Shown here one piece after another: positions 49,070 through 57,396 of a DNA stretch of 64,000 nucleotides (within the stretch, counting starts at the first letter, position 1; the number at the start of each line of letters is the position of its first letter). Both the position numbers and the translations under genes were made by a program. Where the stretch lies: positions 3,596,001 to 3,660,000 of the forward strand of contig NZ_CP063845.1 of NCBI RefSeq assembly GCF_021018745.1, read 5' to 3'. The notes beneath the pieces are model-generated. The model saw only the letters and a program-made list of their open reading frames with translations. It did no database searches and was not told where the DNA came from. The stretch is from Gloeobacter morelensis MG652769. GTDB taxonomy: Bacteria > Cyanobacteriota > Cyanobacteriia > Gloeobacterales > Gloeobacteraceae.

Positions 49070-50046
49070 AAATGTGCACACTGGGCAGGCAGGGACTGGT
49101 GGTTTCCGAACTGGGCCTTGGTTGCATGGGTATGTCCGAGTTCTACGGTGCCGCCGACGAGACCGAATCGATCGCCACCATCCACCGGGCGCTGGAACTG
49201 GGGATCAATTTTCTCGATACCGCCGACATGTACGGCCCCTACACCAACGAGCAGCTGGTGGGTAAAGCGATCCGCGATCGTCGCGACCAAGTCGTGGTGG
49301 CGACCAAATTCGGCATCGTGCGCAGCGCAGACCGGGGCTTTCGCGGGGTGAACGGTTCACCGCAGTACGTACGCTCCAGCTGTGAAGCGTCCCTTGAACG
49401 GCTCGGGGTCGAAGTCATCGACCTGTACTACCTGCACCGGGTCGATCCGAAAGTCCCCATCGAGGAGACCGTCGGGGCGATGGCCGAACTGGTGCAAGCG
49501 GGCAAGGTGCGCTTTATCGGTCTTTCGGAGGCGGCCCCCCAGACGCTTCGCCGCGCCCAGAGGGTGCATCCGATTAGTGCCCTCCAGTCGGAATATTCGC
49601 TGTGGAGCCGCGACGTCGAGGATGAGATTTTGCCCACCTTGCGGGAATTGGGCATCGGCTTTGTGCCCTACAGCCCGCTCGGGCGGGGTTTTCTCTCCGG
49701 GAGCATCACCAGCCCCGACGACTTTGCCCCCGACGACTACCGCCGCCAGTCACCGCGCTTTCAGGGCGAGAACTTCACAAAGAATCTGCAACTGGTGGAG
49801 AAAGTCCGGGAACTGGCCGCCCAAAAAGGCGTGCAGCCTTCGCAATTGGCCCTCGCCTGGATCCTGGCGCAAGGCGAGGATCTTGTACCGATCCCCGGCA
49901 CCAAGCGCGTCGCTTACCTGGAAGAAAACGTCGCCGCCACCGAAATTGTCCTCACTCCCGAGGAACTGGCGAGTATCGAAGCGATTGCTCCCAAAGGAGC
50001 CGCCTCCGGCCAGCGCTACGCCGATATGAGTGGGGTCAATCGTTAG
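49066..50046 (+). CDS. Aldo/keto reductase
   Basis: NADPH-dependent carbonyl reductase, 326 residues. The TIM-barrel family markers are [32 protein letters not shown] (catalytic Asp and Tyr), Lys in VVATKFGI and His in [10 protein letters not shown]. The C-terminal cofactor block is [17 protein letters not shown]. It is translationally coupled to merR and may detoxify aldehydes. Its stop codon overlaps the stop of the opposite-strand PIN gene. Confidence 0.95.
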   Translation: MKMCTLGRQGLVVSELGLGCMGMSEFYGAADETESIATIHRALELGINFLDTADMYGPYTNEQLVGKAIRDRRDQVVVATKFGIVRSADRGFRGVNGSPQYVRSSCEASLERLGVEVIDLYYLHRVDPKVPIEETVGAMAELVQAGKVRFIGLSEAAPQTLRRAQRVHPISALQSEYSLWSRDVEDEILPTLRELGIGFVPYSPLGRGFLSGSITSPDDFAPDDYRRQSPRFQGENFTKNLQLVEKVRELAAQKGVQPSQLALAWILAQGEDLVPIPGTKRVAYLEENVAATEIVLTPEELASIEAIAPKGAASGQRYADMSGVNR

Positions 50047-50462
50047 TTCTGATCCAGCCCTGTGCAGTACGCTTCGGGAAGCACGGCGGGAACCAAAGTC
50101 TGGTCAAAGTCGTGGATGTCACGGGTAATAATGGCTACCGCGCCCACCTGTCTTGCACACGCATGGGTGACACCATCCTCAAAGTCGAAAAGGGAACTGC
50201 CCAATGCCTCCCGAACAACTGCGTCGGTAAGAGGGGCCACCCGCAAATGAGACAACAAATTAACCAGGGCGATGCGGGTGCGGGTGGCTCCGAGCCGACG
50301 CTGCAGCAGATAGGCAACAGTGGTCACCGCATGAGCGGCGATATAACCCTCCACCGCTCCGCCAACGGCTGTATTTAGGGCCAATGCCGATGCCTCGTAA
50401 AATGGCTGCCGCTCCAACAGCACATCGAGAATGACGTTTGTGTCAAAGAGCACCGCGCTCAT
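50043..50462 (-). CDS. PIN-domain toxin-like ribonuclease
   Basis: A 139-residue PIN protein, predicted Mg2+-dependent RNase of a VapC-like toxin. Acidic positions are seen in [15 protein letters not shown], in [10 protein letters not shown] and in [15 protein letters not shown] overlap with the antitoxin gene indicates one transcript. Its stop codon shares bases with the aldo/keto reductase stop on the other strand. Confidence 0.88.
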   Translation of the reverse strand: MSAVLFDTNVILDVLLERQPFYEASALALNTAVGGAVEGYIAAHAVTTVAYLLQRRLGATRTRIALVNLLSHLRVAPLTDAVVREALGSSLFDFEDGVTHACARQVGAVAIITRDIHDFDQTLVPAVLPEAYCTGLDQN

Positions 50463-50719
50463 TGGTGTTTGTGCTCAAGGTAATCGAGATACTCTTCGCG
50501 CAGCTGAGTATCGCTAGGGGCGGGTTGCCCTTCATCGAGCAGCCCGCTCAAGCTCTTGATCCAGGGACTCAATTCTGGTTGTCGGGGGGCATCTGGGTCT
50601 GGAATCTGGGCAAAAAATTGCTCGACAGCCTCGGACACAGAAATCTGGCGTGAGGCCGCCCAGCGTTTGGCCTTGTCTATAAGCCGCTTGTCGAGCCGCA
50701 GGGTCAGCTTTGCTTGCAT
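50459..50719 (-). CDS. Antitoxin-like protein (DUF6364-type ribbon-helix-helix)
   Basis: An 86-residue partner of the PIN gene. The N-terminus AKLTLRLDKRLIDKAKRWAA reads as a ribbon-helix-helix DNA-binding region, and the acidic C-terminal half would neutralise the toxin. ATG 50719 is chosen over 50731 because it begins MQAKLTLRLD. An inverted repeat lies directly upstream. Confidence 0.85.
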   Translation of the reverse strand: MQAKLTLRLDKRLIDKAKRWAASRQISVSEAVEQFFAQIPDPDAPRQPELSPWIKSLSGLLDEGQPAPSDTQLREEYLDYLEHKHQ

Positions 50720-50724
50720 AGTGG

Positions 50725-50749
50725 CGTACAACTTCTAATGCATTGTACG
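50725..50749 (-). promoter_or_regulatory. Inverted repeat, likely antitoxin operator
   Basis: CGTACAA (50725-50731) and TTGTACG (50743-50749) are exact complements 11 bases apart and end six bases before the antitoxin ATG. This is the expected place for autorepression by a ribbon-helix-helix antitoxin-toxin complex. Confidence 0.6.
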
Positions 50750-50775
50750 TCAGCCCTCATCCAGTTTGTCTGACG

Positions 50776-51186
50776 CTAGCGCAGGGGAGCCGGCAGCCAC
50801 TTGATCTGCACCTGGTTGCGGCCGGCGTCGATGCCGATGCGGTAGCGCGCTTCCACGCAGCGATCCGCCAGCCAGATGGGGTAACTGGGTAGCGCTTCGA
50901 GGGCTTCTCGAAGCAGCACTTCCAACAGGGGATTGGAGCAAAAGCGGATCTCGGGGGAGCTTTTGAGCAGGCAGCCTCCCAGCCGGAGACAGAAAGCGGC
51001 TTCGGCGATCAACTGGCCGCCCTCGCAGCCGTAGCGCTTTTTGAGCGGGTCTCGACCGCGGTAGATGCCGCGCTGGCTGCCAAAGAGCAGACTGTCGAGG
51101 TCGCTGGCCAGCACCGTTCCCCAGCCGTTCGCTGCCGGGGATTCGGGATCTTTTTCCAGCAGAGGCGGAACTTGCAGCCAGTCCAT
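50776..51186 (-). CDS. Hypothetical protein
   Basis: A 136-residue protein with no domain I recognise. It has no signal peptide or membrane helix. Features are a Gly/Arg-rich GSQRGIYRGRDPLKKRYGCEGG segment, four Cys scattered through the middle, and RYRIGIDAGRNQVQIKWLP near the C-terminus. It lies between the antitoxin promoter and the cryptochrome gene. Codon use looks normal for the window, supporting a real gene, but the ATG at 51186 has no clear Shine-Dalgarno. Confidence 0.6.
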   Translation of the reverse strand: MDWLQVPPLLEKDPESPAANGWGTVLASDLDSLLFGSQRGIYRGRDPLKKRYGCEGGQLIAEAAFCLRLGGCLLKSSPEIRFCSNPLLEVLLREALEALPSYPIWLADRCVEARYRIGIDAGRNQVQIKWLPAPLR

Positions 51187-51259
51187 AGTCGCGGGTGGTG
51201 CTTTGACACTACACGTACTTTAACCGCTCCCATATGTTGGCTCAAGTGCGGCTTTACGG

Positions 51260-52744
51260 TTATCCGCGGCGCTTCCTGTGGTGGTGCTCCCAGGCAGCAT
51301 TGTAGAGGGCCTCGTTGGCGGCGGCGGATTGGAACAGATCCACCACCGGCTGCGGGTAGTCAACCCCCAGTCTGACCCCGAAGCGCTTCTGCTCGACGGG
51401 CAGCAATTTCCAGGGCTCGTGCACCCTGGCCGCGGGCAATCCGGCCAGTTCCGGCAGCCAGTGTTTGACGTAGGTGCCGTCGGGGTCGTAGTCTCCGGCC
51501 TGCTTGAGGATATTGAAGAAGCGAAAGCCGCGCGCGTCGTTGCCGACCCCGGCGGTGTAGTTCCAGTTGCCCCAGTTGCTCGCGACGTCGTAGTCGATCA
51601 GCTGCGACTCGAACCACTCGGCTCCCATGTGCCAGTGGATGCCCAGGTTCTTGGTCAAAAAGCTCGCGACATTCTGTCTGCCCCGGTTGGACATGAAACC
51701 GGTGGCCGCCAGTTCGCGCATGTTGGCATCGACCAGCGGAAAGCCGGTCCGGCCGCTCCGCCACAGTTCAAAGCGCTCCCAGTCCTCTTTCCAGGGAATG
51801 TCCAGTCCCCGAAGGCCCGAAGTGTAAAACAACCGATCCCCGTGCTTGGCGGCAATAAAGCGAAAGTGATCGCGCCAGAGCAGTTCGAAAATAAGCCAGT
51901 AGGTCGAATCGTTCTTGAGGCGCTTTGCTTCGTAGGTCTGCACCTGCTCGTGGATATAGCGGGCGGAGAGGCATCCCAGGGCAAGCCAGGCTGAGAACTT
52001 TGAAGAATAATCGGCCCCGAGCATGCCGTTGCGGGTCTGCTTGTAGGTCTTGAGCAAACTTTTTTTCCAGAAGTATTCGTCGAGGCGAGCAAGCCCCGCC
52101 GTCTCGCCGCCAGTAAATTCCAGTACACCCCGTTTGTCTGTGGGCGGGCTTTCGAGACCCAAATCCGCCAGTTGCGGGATCTCGCCGGGATCGACTGCAG
52201 GCAAGGGCGGCAACTGCGTAGGAGCGGGCAGGGGTGGGTTGATGGTGGCGGCGCGCTCGACCTGCTTGCGAAAATCCGTAAACACCTCCGGGATCGCCTC
52301 GATGGCAAAGGGCAGATCCTCCGGATGCACCAGGGTGGTTCCCCAGAACGGGCGCATCGGCACATTCAAAGGCGCGAGTGCTGCCTGAAGATTGCGCTCG
52401 ACCGCCAGTTCTTCCGAGGTCACCTCGCCGTGGTAGTGGACGGCCGCGATCCCCAACTCGCTCACCAGTGCCGGGATCACCTCCTCGGGATGGCCCCGGC
52501 GCACCAGCAGGTCGCTTCCCAGTTGCCGCAGCGAACAGCGCAAATCCGCGACGCTTTCGAGCAAAAAGCGGGCGCGAAACGGCCCGGTCTTCTCAAAGCC
52601 GAAGGGCGTTTTGGCGAACTGGCGCGGGTCAACACAGTACAGCGGCACAATCCGGGCATCCTCGCGCAGCGCACGGGTGAGCGGCTCGTGATCGTGCAGG
52701 CGCAGGTCGTTGCGGTACCAGACAAGGACAGTTTTGGTAAACAT
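51260..52744 (-). CDS. Cryptochrome DASH / photolyase family protein
   Basis: FAD- and folate-binding photoreceptor or repair enzyme of the CPD photolyase/cryptochrome superfamily; 494 residues. It starts VLVWYRNDLRLHDHEPL, and the FAD region contains LELLWRDHFRF-like LLWRDHFRFIAAKHG, RTGFPLVDANMRELAATGFMSNRGRQ and ESQLIDYDVASNWGNWNY. The TGFMSNRGRQNVASFL motif is typical of DASH proteins, which repair CPDs in single-stranded DNA. The ATG at 52744 is family-like; upstream frame to 52783 is rejected. Confidence 0.93.
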   Translation of the reverse strand: MFTKTVLVWYRNDLRLHDHEPLTRALREDARIVPLYCVDPRQFAKTPFGFEKTGPFRARFLLESVADLRCSLRQLGSDLLVRRGHPEEVIPALVSELGIAAVHYHGEVTSEELAVERNLQAALAPLNVPMRPFWGTTLVHPEDLPFAIEAIPEVFTDFRKQVERAATINPPLPAPTQLPPLPAVDPGEIPQLADLGLESPPTDKRGVLEFTGGETAGLARLDEYFWKKSLLKTYKQTRNGMLGADYSSKFSAWLALGCLSARYIHEQVQTYEAKRLKNDSTYWLIFELLWRDHFRFIAAKHGDRLFYTSGLRGLDIPWKEDWERFELWRSGRTGFPLVDANMRELAATGFMSNRGRQNVASFLTKNLGIHWHMGAEWFESQLIDYDVASNWGNWNYTAGVGNDARGFRFFNILKQAGDYDPDGTYVKHWLPELAGLPAARVHEPWKLLPVEQKRFGVRLGVDYPQPVVDLFQSAAANEALYNAAWEHHHRKRRG

Positions 52745-52791
52745 CGGTGCACATCGATACCTGCCTGCCATGATACGCAACAACCGCCGCC

Positions 52792-53727
52792 CTAGCGCTC
52801 GACCAGCACCACCGTCGAGACAGCTGTACCCTGTCGGGCCAGGTCGCTAAAGATGACCTGCTGGACCGGCTCGCCCGGTCTGCCCAGGGGGGTCTCCGCC
52901 TCGAAGCTGAAGCGGCCGCGCGCGTCGCTGTAGACGGCGTTGTTGGTGTAGATGAGCCCCGTCAGCGAGCGCACCTGATAGAAGACCGCACTGAAGGGGC
53001 GCGCGGAGACCCCCGCTACTTTGTAGCTTTTGCCCATCACCAGGGCGTGGGCGGGCGGGGCGGTCTTCAGCAAGATGCCCTGGCCGATGAAAGCGTCGGC
53101 CGTAACTGGCGTGTCGGAAGGCCGGCTCGCCGCCGCCCCCCGGGCGCAGACGCGCTCGCCCTGTTTGGGCACACCGTCTGGGGCCGCGCTATCGGCCAGC
53201 CGGGCCGGGAGCGAAGTGAGCGAGGGCAACAGCGTCATCGCCCCAAAGTGCAGGTGTGGGGCCACACCGGTATCCCGGCCGCTTGCGGCGATGATTTGAC
53301 CGGCCCCGACGCGCTCGCCGGGACGCACCCGCAGGTGGCTCAGGTGGGCGTAGAGGGTATAAAGACCGCCGCCGTGGTCGAGCACGACGCTCTTGCCGAT
53401 GCCCTCGTCAACTTTGGGCACCGGCACCACCCGGCCGGCGGCGGCAGCGGCGATTGGGGTGCCTGTGGGCATGGCGAAGTCCCAGGCGTAACGGTTGGAG
53501 CGCTCGTGGTGGCTGTAGCTGCCCTGGTTGCCCTGGGTGACCACAAAACAGGCTCCCCGGGCAAAGGGCAATTGCAGCGGCAAAGCGCGGGCGTCGGCGG
53601 GCAGGCTGGCAAGAGCCGGCAGGCTGAGCGGTGTCCGCGGGAGGCGGGCATCGCCCGCGGACGCCAAGCTACCGCCGAGGGCCGCAAGCCCGATTAAGAT
53701 GCCGGTGAGACGGGAGCGGGGACGCAT
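52792..53727 (-). CDS. Exported M23-family metallopeptidase-like protein
   Basis: A 311-residue secreted protein with a signal peptide (TGILIGLAALGGSLASAGDA). The LytM/M23 domain spans about residues 55-165: SNRYAWDFAMPTGTPIAAAA supplies the H/D zinc ligand region, VLDHGGGLYTLYAHLSHL and APHLHFG the HxH motif. Such enzymes cut peptidoglycan crosslinks. The C-terminal half is a beta-rich domain of unknown role. ATG 53727 has GAGGG upstream and overlaps the HAD gene stop by 34 bp, so the two are coupled. Confidence 0.85.
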   Translation of the reverse strand: MRPRSRLTGILIGLAALGGSLASAGDARLPRTPLSLPALASLPADARALPLQLPFARGACFVVTQGNQGSYSHHERSNRYAWDFAMPTGTPIAAAAAGRVVPVPKVDEGIGKSVVLDHGGGLYTLYAHLSHLRVRPGERVGAGQIIAASGRDTGVAPHLHFGAMTLLPSLTSLPARLADSAAPDGVPKQGERVCARGAAASRPSDTPVTADAFIGQGILLKTAPPAHALVMGKSYKVAGVSARPFSAVFYQVRSLTGLIYTNNAVYSDARGRFSFEAETPLGRPGEPVQQVIFSDLARQGTAVSTVVLVER

Positions 53728-54545
53728 GGGAGGCCCTCGGGTGCCAGGATGAATTTTTCGATGGCGCGGGCGACGCCGTCCTGCTCGACCGTAGGAGCCA
53801 CCCAATCGGCGAGCGCCTGCACTTCGGCAGGCGCGTTGCCCATTGCCACCCCGAGCCCGGCGTAGGCGAGCATCTCGGCGTCGTTGAACTGGTCGCCCAC
53901 GCACATCACCTCTTCGCGGGGGATCTGCAGCATTTGCTCAGCCAAATAGCGCACCGCCAGCCCTTTGTTGACCTGGGGGTGGGCCACCTCCACAAAGGTC
54001 GGGTCCGACTTGGTGAGGTAGAGCGTCTCAGGAGCGTAGCGCTCCCGCAGTGCCCCGAGCAGACGATCGGTCGCCGCCTCGCCGGGGGTGAGCCCCAAAA
54101 TCTTGGTCGGTTCCGCCGTCAACACCCGGCGCAGATCGCCCACCACCTGGGGAGTGACCCCGGTGCGCTCGCCGTAGCGCCGACTGGCGGCCGTCAGTTC
54201 GCGCACGTAGAGCGTGTCGTTGAGGTATAGATGAACCGCCAGTTCCTCGCCCTCCAAAAACGCCAGCACCTCCAGGGTCCGCTCGATGGGTACTGGCCGG
54301 TGCAGCAGCACCCGACCGTCCAGCGGATCTTTGACCAGTGCCCCTTGATAGCTCACCAGCGGCAGGTCCGAACCCACCAGCCGGTAGAAAGGCAGTGCCG
54401 CGCGGTACATGCGGCCGGTGGCCACCGCCACGCGCACTCCCCGCTCGCGCACCCGGCGGATCGCCCCGATGACGGCGTCGCTGACCTGCAGTTGTCGGCC
54501 CACGATTGTGCCGTCGAGATCGAGAACGAGCAATGTAATTGGCAT
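53694..54545 (-). CDS. Cof-type HAD-IIB phosphatase
   Basis: Haloacid dehalogenase-like sugar or cofactor phosphatase, 283 residues. Motif I is LLVLDLDGTIVG, motif II VAVATGRM, and motif III/IV VNKGLAVRYLAEQ plus MCVGDQFNDAEMLAYAG. The IIB cap sits between motifs II and III. ATG 54545 gives the family start MPITLLVLDLDG; GTG 54572 is possible. It runs directly into the M23 gene. Confidence 0.92.
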   Translation of the reverse strand: MPITLLVLDLDGTIVGRQLQVSDAVIGAIRRVRERGVRVAVATGRMYRAALPFYRLVGSDLPLVSYQGALVKDPLDGRVLLHRPVPIERTLEVLAFLEGEELAVHLYLNDTLYVRELTAASRRYGERTGVTPQVVGDLRRVLTAEPTKILGLTPGEAATDRLLGALRERYAPETLYLTKSDPTFVEVAHPQVNKGLAVRYLAEQMLQIPREEVMCVGDQFNDAEMLAYAGLGVAMGNAPAEVQALADWVAPTVEQDGVARAIEKFILAPEGLPCVPAPVSPAS

Positions 54546-54699
54546 CGGAGCGAACTCTTTTGTCTTACCCACCCTTCAGATTAACAGCCGACGCTCACCT
54601 GTTATTGCGAATTATTGACGGCCAAAGCGCTCAAATCGGCTCTACTCAAGGCTCTCATGCTTTAATATTTCAAGACAGATCTGAGGAGACGTCGACTAC

Positions 54700-54984
54700 A
54701 TGAACAAAGGCGAATTGGTGAAGGCTGTGGCTGAGCGAACCAAGATAACCCTCAAAGAAGCGGACGCCGTGATCAGCGCCGTCTTCGACGAAATCCAGGA
54801 CACCGTCGCCAGCGGCGAAAAAGTCACCCTGGTCGGATTTGGCACCTTCGAAGCGCGCAAACGGGCCGAGCGGGAGGGACGCAACCCCAAGACCAATGAA
54901 AAAATGATCATTCCTGCAACGGTTGCACCGGCCTTCAGTGCAGGCAAGACCTTCAAAGAAGCAGTGCTTACCAACAACAAGTAG
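54700..54984 (+). CDS. hup: HU-family DNA-binding protein
   Basis: Nucleoid protein that bends DNA as a dimer, 94 residues. MNKGELVKAVAERTKITLKEAD and the GFGTFEARKRAEREGRNPKT arm with the intercalating Pro are diagnostic. GAGGAG lies a bit far upstream (about 14 bases). A T-tailed hairpin follows. The gene is monocistronic. Confidence 0.96.
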   Translation: MNKGELVKAVAERTKITLKEADAVISAVFDEIQDTVASGEKVTLVGFGTFEARKRAEREGRNPKTNEKMIIPATVAPAFSAGKTFKEAVLTNNK

Positions 54985-55000
54985 TAGATACCAGACTTTA

Positions 55001-55034
55001 AATAGGGATATGCAGGGGCATATCCCTATTTTTT
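55001..55034. terminator. Bidirectional terminator of hup and secG
   Basis: AATAGGGATATGC (55001-55013) pairs with GCATATCCCTATT (55018-55030), followed by T to 55034 on the plus strand and by A/T-rich sequence on the other. The secG stop (55026-55028) lies inside the stem. Confidence 0.85.
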
Positions 55035-55337
55035 GGTCGGCTCGGGAGCGGGGAGCGTGGGAGCCGTCTGGGGAATGGCCGTCGCCGGGGTGCTCGCACC
55101 CGGTTGCTCAAGCCAGCCCGCGCTCAATACCAGGGTGATTGCCAGGAAGCCGGCCACTGCGGCCCAAGTCACCTTGTCGAGGTTGCTCTCGGCGCTCTTT
55201 TGGCTCGAAAAGAGCTGAGCGCTGCCGCCGATGGCGGCGATGCCGTCGCCCTTAGCAGCGTGCAGGAGCACTGCGACGACGATACCTACCGCCAGCAGCG
55301 ACCACAGAACTCTCAGAACAATCACCAGAACGGTCAC
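55026..55337 (-). CDS. secG: Preprotein translocase subunit SecG
   Basis: Accessory SecYEG subunit in the inner membrane, 103 residues. Two helices (VLVIVLRVLWSLLAVGIVVAVLLH and AAVAGFLAITLVLSAGW) flank the loop with the family pattern GSAQLFSSQKSAESNLDKVT. A Pro/Ala/Thr tail follows. It starts 11 bp after the nusG stop and thus ends the secE-nusG operon. That is unusual: rplK is the expected neighbour. Confidence 0.93.
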   Translation of the reverse strand: MTVLVIVLRVLWSLLAVGIVVAVLLHAAKGDGIAAIGGSAQLFSSQKSAESNLDKVTWAAVAGFLAITLVLSAGWLEQPGASTPATAIPQTAPTLPAPEPTKK

Positions 55338-55348
55338 AGGGGTGCCTC

Positions 55349-55942
55349 CTATTCGTCGAGACGGCGGACCTGATTGAAGCCCAGTTCGACCGGCGTGTCG
55401 CGGCCGAAGATCGAGATGAGCGCCTTGAGGGTACCCCGCTCGGGGTTAACCTCAACCACTTCGCCGTTGAAGTCCTGGAACGGACCGGCGGTGACTTCGA
55501 TTTTATGTCCAGGTTCGAGGTCGACCTTGATCACCGGCTCCTCCTGCTCGGCGGCGCGGAAGATGCGGTTGACCTCCGCCGACCCCAAGGGCCGGGGGGT
55601 GACGTGGCCGCGCCCGCGGCCGTAGCGGCGGCGCTCCTCGGTGCCCACGAAGTTGATCACATTTGGGGTATTTTTGACCACCTGCCAGGACTCATCGTCC
55701 ATCACCATGTTGATCAGCACGTACCCTGGAAAAATCTTCTCGGCACTGGCGGTGCGCGAGCCTTCCTGCCGAATGCGCACTGCCTGGCGCTCGGGAATCT
55801 CGACTTTGAGGATGCGGTCGCTCATCTCCATTGTCTGGATGCGCTGCTCCAGATTGGTTTTGACCTTTTTTTCGCACCCGGAGGCCACCTGGACGAAGTA
55901 CCAGTGCGGCTCGGGCGGCTCGGGCTTTCTTGCGGAATCCAT
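55349..55942 (-). CDS. nusG: Transcription termination/antitermination factor NusG
   Basis: RNA polymerase elongation factor, 197 residues. The NGN domain starts HWYFVQVASGCEKKVKTNL, has FPGYVLINMVMDDESW, and the KOW domain is VTAGPFQDFNGEVVEVNPERG. ATG 55942 overlaps the secE stop (ATGA), which fixes the start. Order secE-nusG is universal, but the L11 operon does not follow. Confidence 0.96.
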   Translation of the reverse strand: MDSARKPEPPEPHWYFVQVASGCEKKVKTNLEQRIQTMEMSDRILKVEIPERQAVRIRQEGSRTASAEKIFPGYVLINMVMDDESWQVVKNTPNVINFVGTEERRRYGRGRGHVTPRPLGSAEVNRIFRAAEQEEPVIKVDLEPGHKIEVTAGPFQDFNGEVVEVNPERGTLKALISIFGRDTPVELGFNQVRRLDE

Positions 55943-56163
55943 CAGAAAATCAGTCCCGATAACCATTTCAACAACTCGTCGAGCAAATAGATGAAGCTCG
56001 CGATCACCACCACGATGAGCACCACCGACACCGACTGGCTGATCAGCTGCTTGCGATCGGGCCAGACGACCTTGTCGAGTTCCCCGCGCACCTCGGTCAA
56101 AAACTGCCGGGGGTTGAACTTGGCGGGTACCTCGGGGGAAGTGGACTTTGGCTCGGTGGTCAC
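55942..56163 (-). CDS. secE: Preprotein translocase subunit SecE
   Basis: Essential small SecYEG subunit, 73 residues. It has FNPRQFLTEVRGELDKVVWPDRKQL before a single membrane helix (SVVLIVVVIASFIYLLDELL). The start is taken as GTG 56163 (VTTEPKSTSP). The open frame continues upstream only because it reads through the tRNA-Trp gene. Its stop overlaps the nusG start. Confidence 0.94.
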   Translation of the reverse strand: MTTEPKSTSPEVPAKFNPRQFLTEVRGELDKVVWPDRKQLISQSVSVVLIVVVIASFIYLLDELLKWLSGLIF

Positions 56164-56186
56164 TGGCGGGGCACTCCGAAAAAAGG

Positions 56187-56259
56187 CGCGTGGTGAAGGA
56201 CTCGAACCCTCGACATCAGGTTTTGGAGACCTGCGTTCTACCGACTGAACTAACCACGC
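56187..56259 (-). tRNA. trnW: tRNA-Trp (CCA)
   Basis: A 73-nt cloverleaf. The acceptor stem is GCGTGGT/ACCACGC, the D-loop is TTAGTTCAGTCGGTAGAA, the anticodon loop CTCCAAA gives CCA for Trp, and the T-arm is GAGGGTTCGAGTCCTTC. The 3' CCA is not encoded. It lies just upstream of secE, a placement seen in many bacteria. Confidence 0.96.
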
Positions 56260-56375
56260 ATGCATACCAGCCGCCCGAAGCGGCTGTGCAACTACCGATC
56301 TTAAAGATTGTCGATCCTGCCGTCAAGGAGCATCTTTTGAGAAGAGGCAGAGCGCAAGCGCCCCAGGGCCGGGTC

Positions 56376-56741
56376 TCAGTTGGCCTTGCGCATAATTTTT
56401 TGCTTGACGCGGGTGGCTTTGCCGATGCGGTCGCGCAGGTAGTAGAGCTTGGCGCGGCGCACCTTGCCGAGGCGGGTAACGGTCATGCTCTCGATGCGCG
56501 GCGAGTGGACCAGAAAGACCCGCTCGACGCCGATGCCCTGGAAGATGCGGCGCACTGTGACTGTGCGATTGATGCCGGCGCGCGCCATGGAGATGATCGT
56601 GCCTTCAAAAGCCTGGATGCGCTCTTTGCCGCCTTCGCGGATGCGGACGTTGACTTTGACGGTGTCGCCGATGTGCAGCACGGGCAACTGGGTCTTCATC
56701 TGTTCCGCTTCGATCGAGCGGATGATCTCCTGGGCGTTCAT
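56376..56741 (-). CDS. rplS: Ribosomal protein L19 (bL19)
   Basis: 50S protein at the subunit interface, 121 residues. [39 protein letters not shown] and [11 protein letters not shown] identify it. The ATG at 56741 fits the family; the longer frame does not. It lies upstream of trnW-secE, the cyanobacterial arrangement. Confidence 0.96.
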   Translation of the reverse strand: MNAQEIIRSIEAEQMKTQLPVLHIGDTVKVNVRIREGGKERIQAFEGTIISMARAGINRTVTVRRIFQGIGVERVFLVHSPRIESMTVTRLGKVRRAKLYYLRDRIGKATRVKQKIMRKAN

Positions 56742-56803
56742 GATGGGTTTTTGCAAATGCTCAACAGTGTCCCAGCCTATCACCACAAATCATCAGCGGC
56801 AAG

Positions 56804-57334
56804 TCAGTACAGCAGCACGCCGTCGCGGCCGTCGATCTCTTCGAGCAGCACTTTGACCTGTTCGTGGCGGGCGGTGGGCAATTTGCGGCCCACCAGATCC
56901 GGGTGGATGGGCAGATCCCGCCAGCCGCGATCGACAAGGACTGCGAGGCGAATGGCGGCGGGGCGGCCGTAGTCGGTGAGCGCGTCGAGGGCGGCGCGCA
57001 CGGTGCGTCCCCGGTAGATGACATCGTCGACAAGATAGACGTTGCGCTCGGTAATGTCACAGGGGATCTCGCTGCGGTTGAGGGGCCTGACACCGATGTC
57101 GCGCAGATCGTCGCGGTAGAGGGTGATATCGAGGGCACCCACCGGCACGCTGGTGTTCTCCAGGCCGTCGATGAGCTGACCGAGCCGTTCGGCCAGGGGT
57201 ACCCCCCGCGTGTAGATGCCCAACAACACCAGATCTTCGACACCGCGGTTGTTCTCGATAATCTGGGTGGCAAGCCGCTGGAGCGTGCGTCGCAACTCGG
57301 TGGCGGAGAGGATTTCGACAGGATCGCGGCTCAT
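56804..57334 (-). CDS. pyrR: Bifunctional PyrR (uracil phosphoribosyltransferase / pyr regulator)
   Basis: A 176-residue PyrR. Blocks [22 protein letters not shown] and the PRPP motif [19 protein letters not shown] are typical. In Gram-positives it binds pyr mRNA and attenuates; in cyanobacteria the regulatory role is less certain. It diverges from the FIST gene by about 60 bp. Confidence 0.95.
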   Translation of the reverse strand: MSRDPVEILSATELRRTLQRLATQIIENNRGVEDLVLLGIYTRGVPLAERLGQLIDGLENTSVPVGALDITLYRDDLRDIGVRPLNRSEIPCDITERNVYLVDDVIYRGRTVRAALDALTDYGRPAAIRLAVLVDRGWRDLPIHPDLVGRKLPTARHEQVKVLLEEIDGRDGVLLY

Positions 57335-57396
57335 TGCGACATATTATCTTGGGGACAGACCTATCTGGCGTTCGTCACAACAAGGAGGCATTGAGC

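Noticed and set aside
54600-54660. hup promoter at TTGACG (54615)
   Set aside because: No -10 at 16-18 bases is convincing, so I did not list it.
56164-56265. Longer SecE start
   Set aside because: The extension is the tRNA-Trp sequence translated; GTG 56163 gives a normal SecE.
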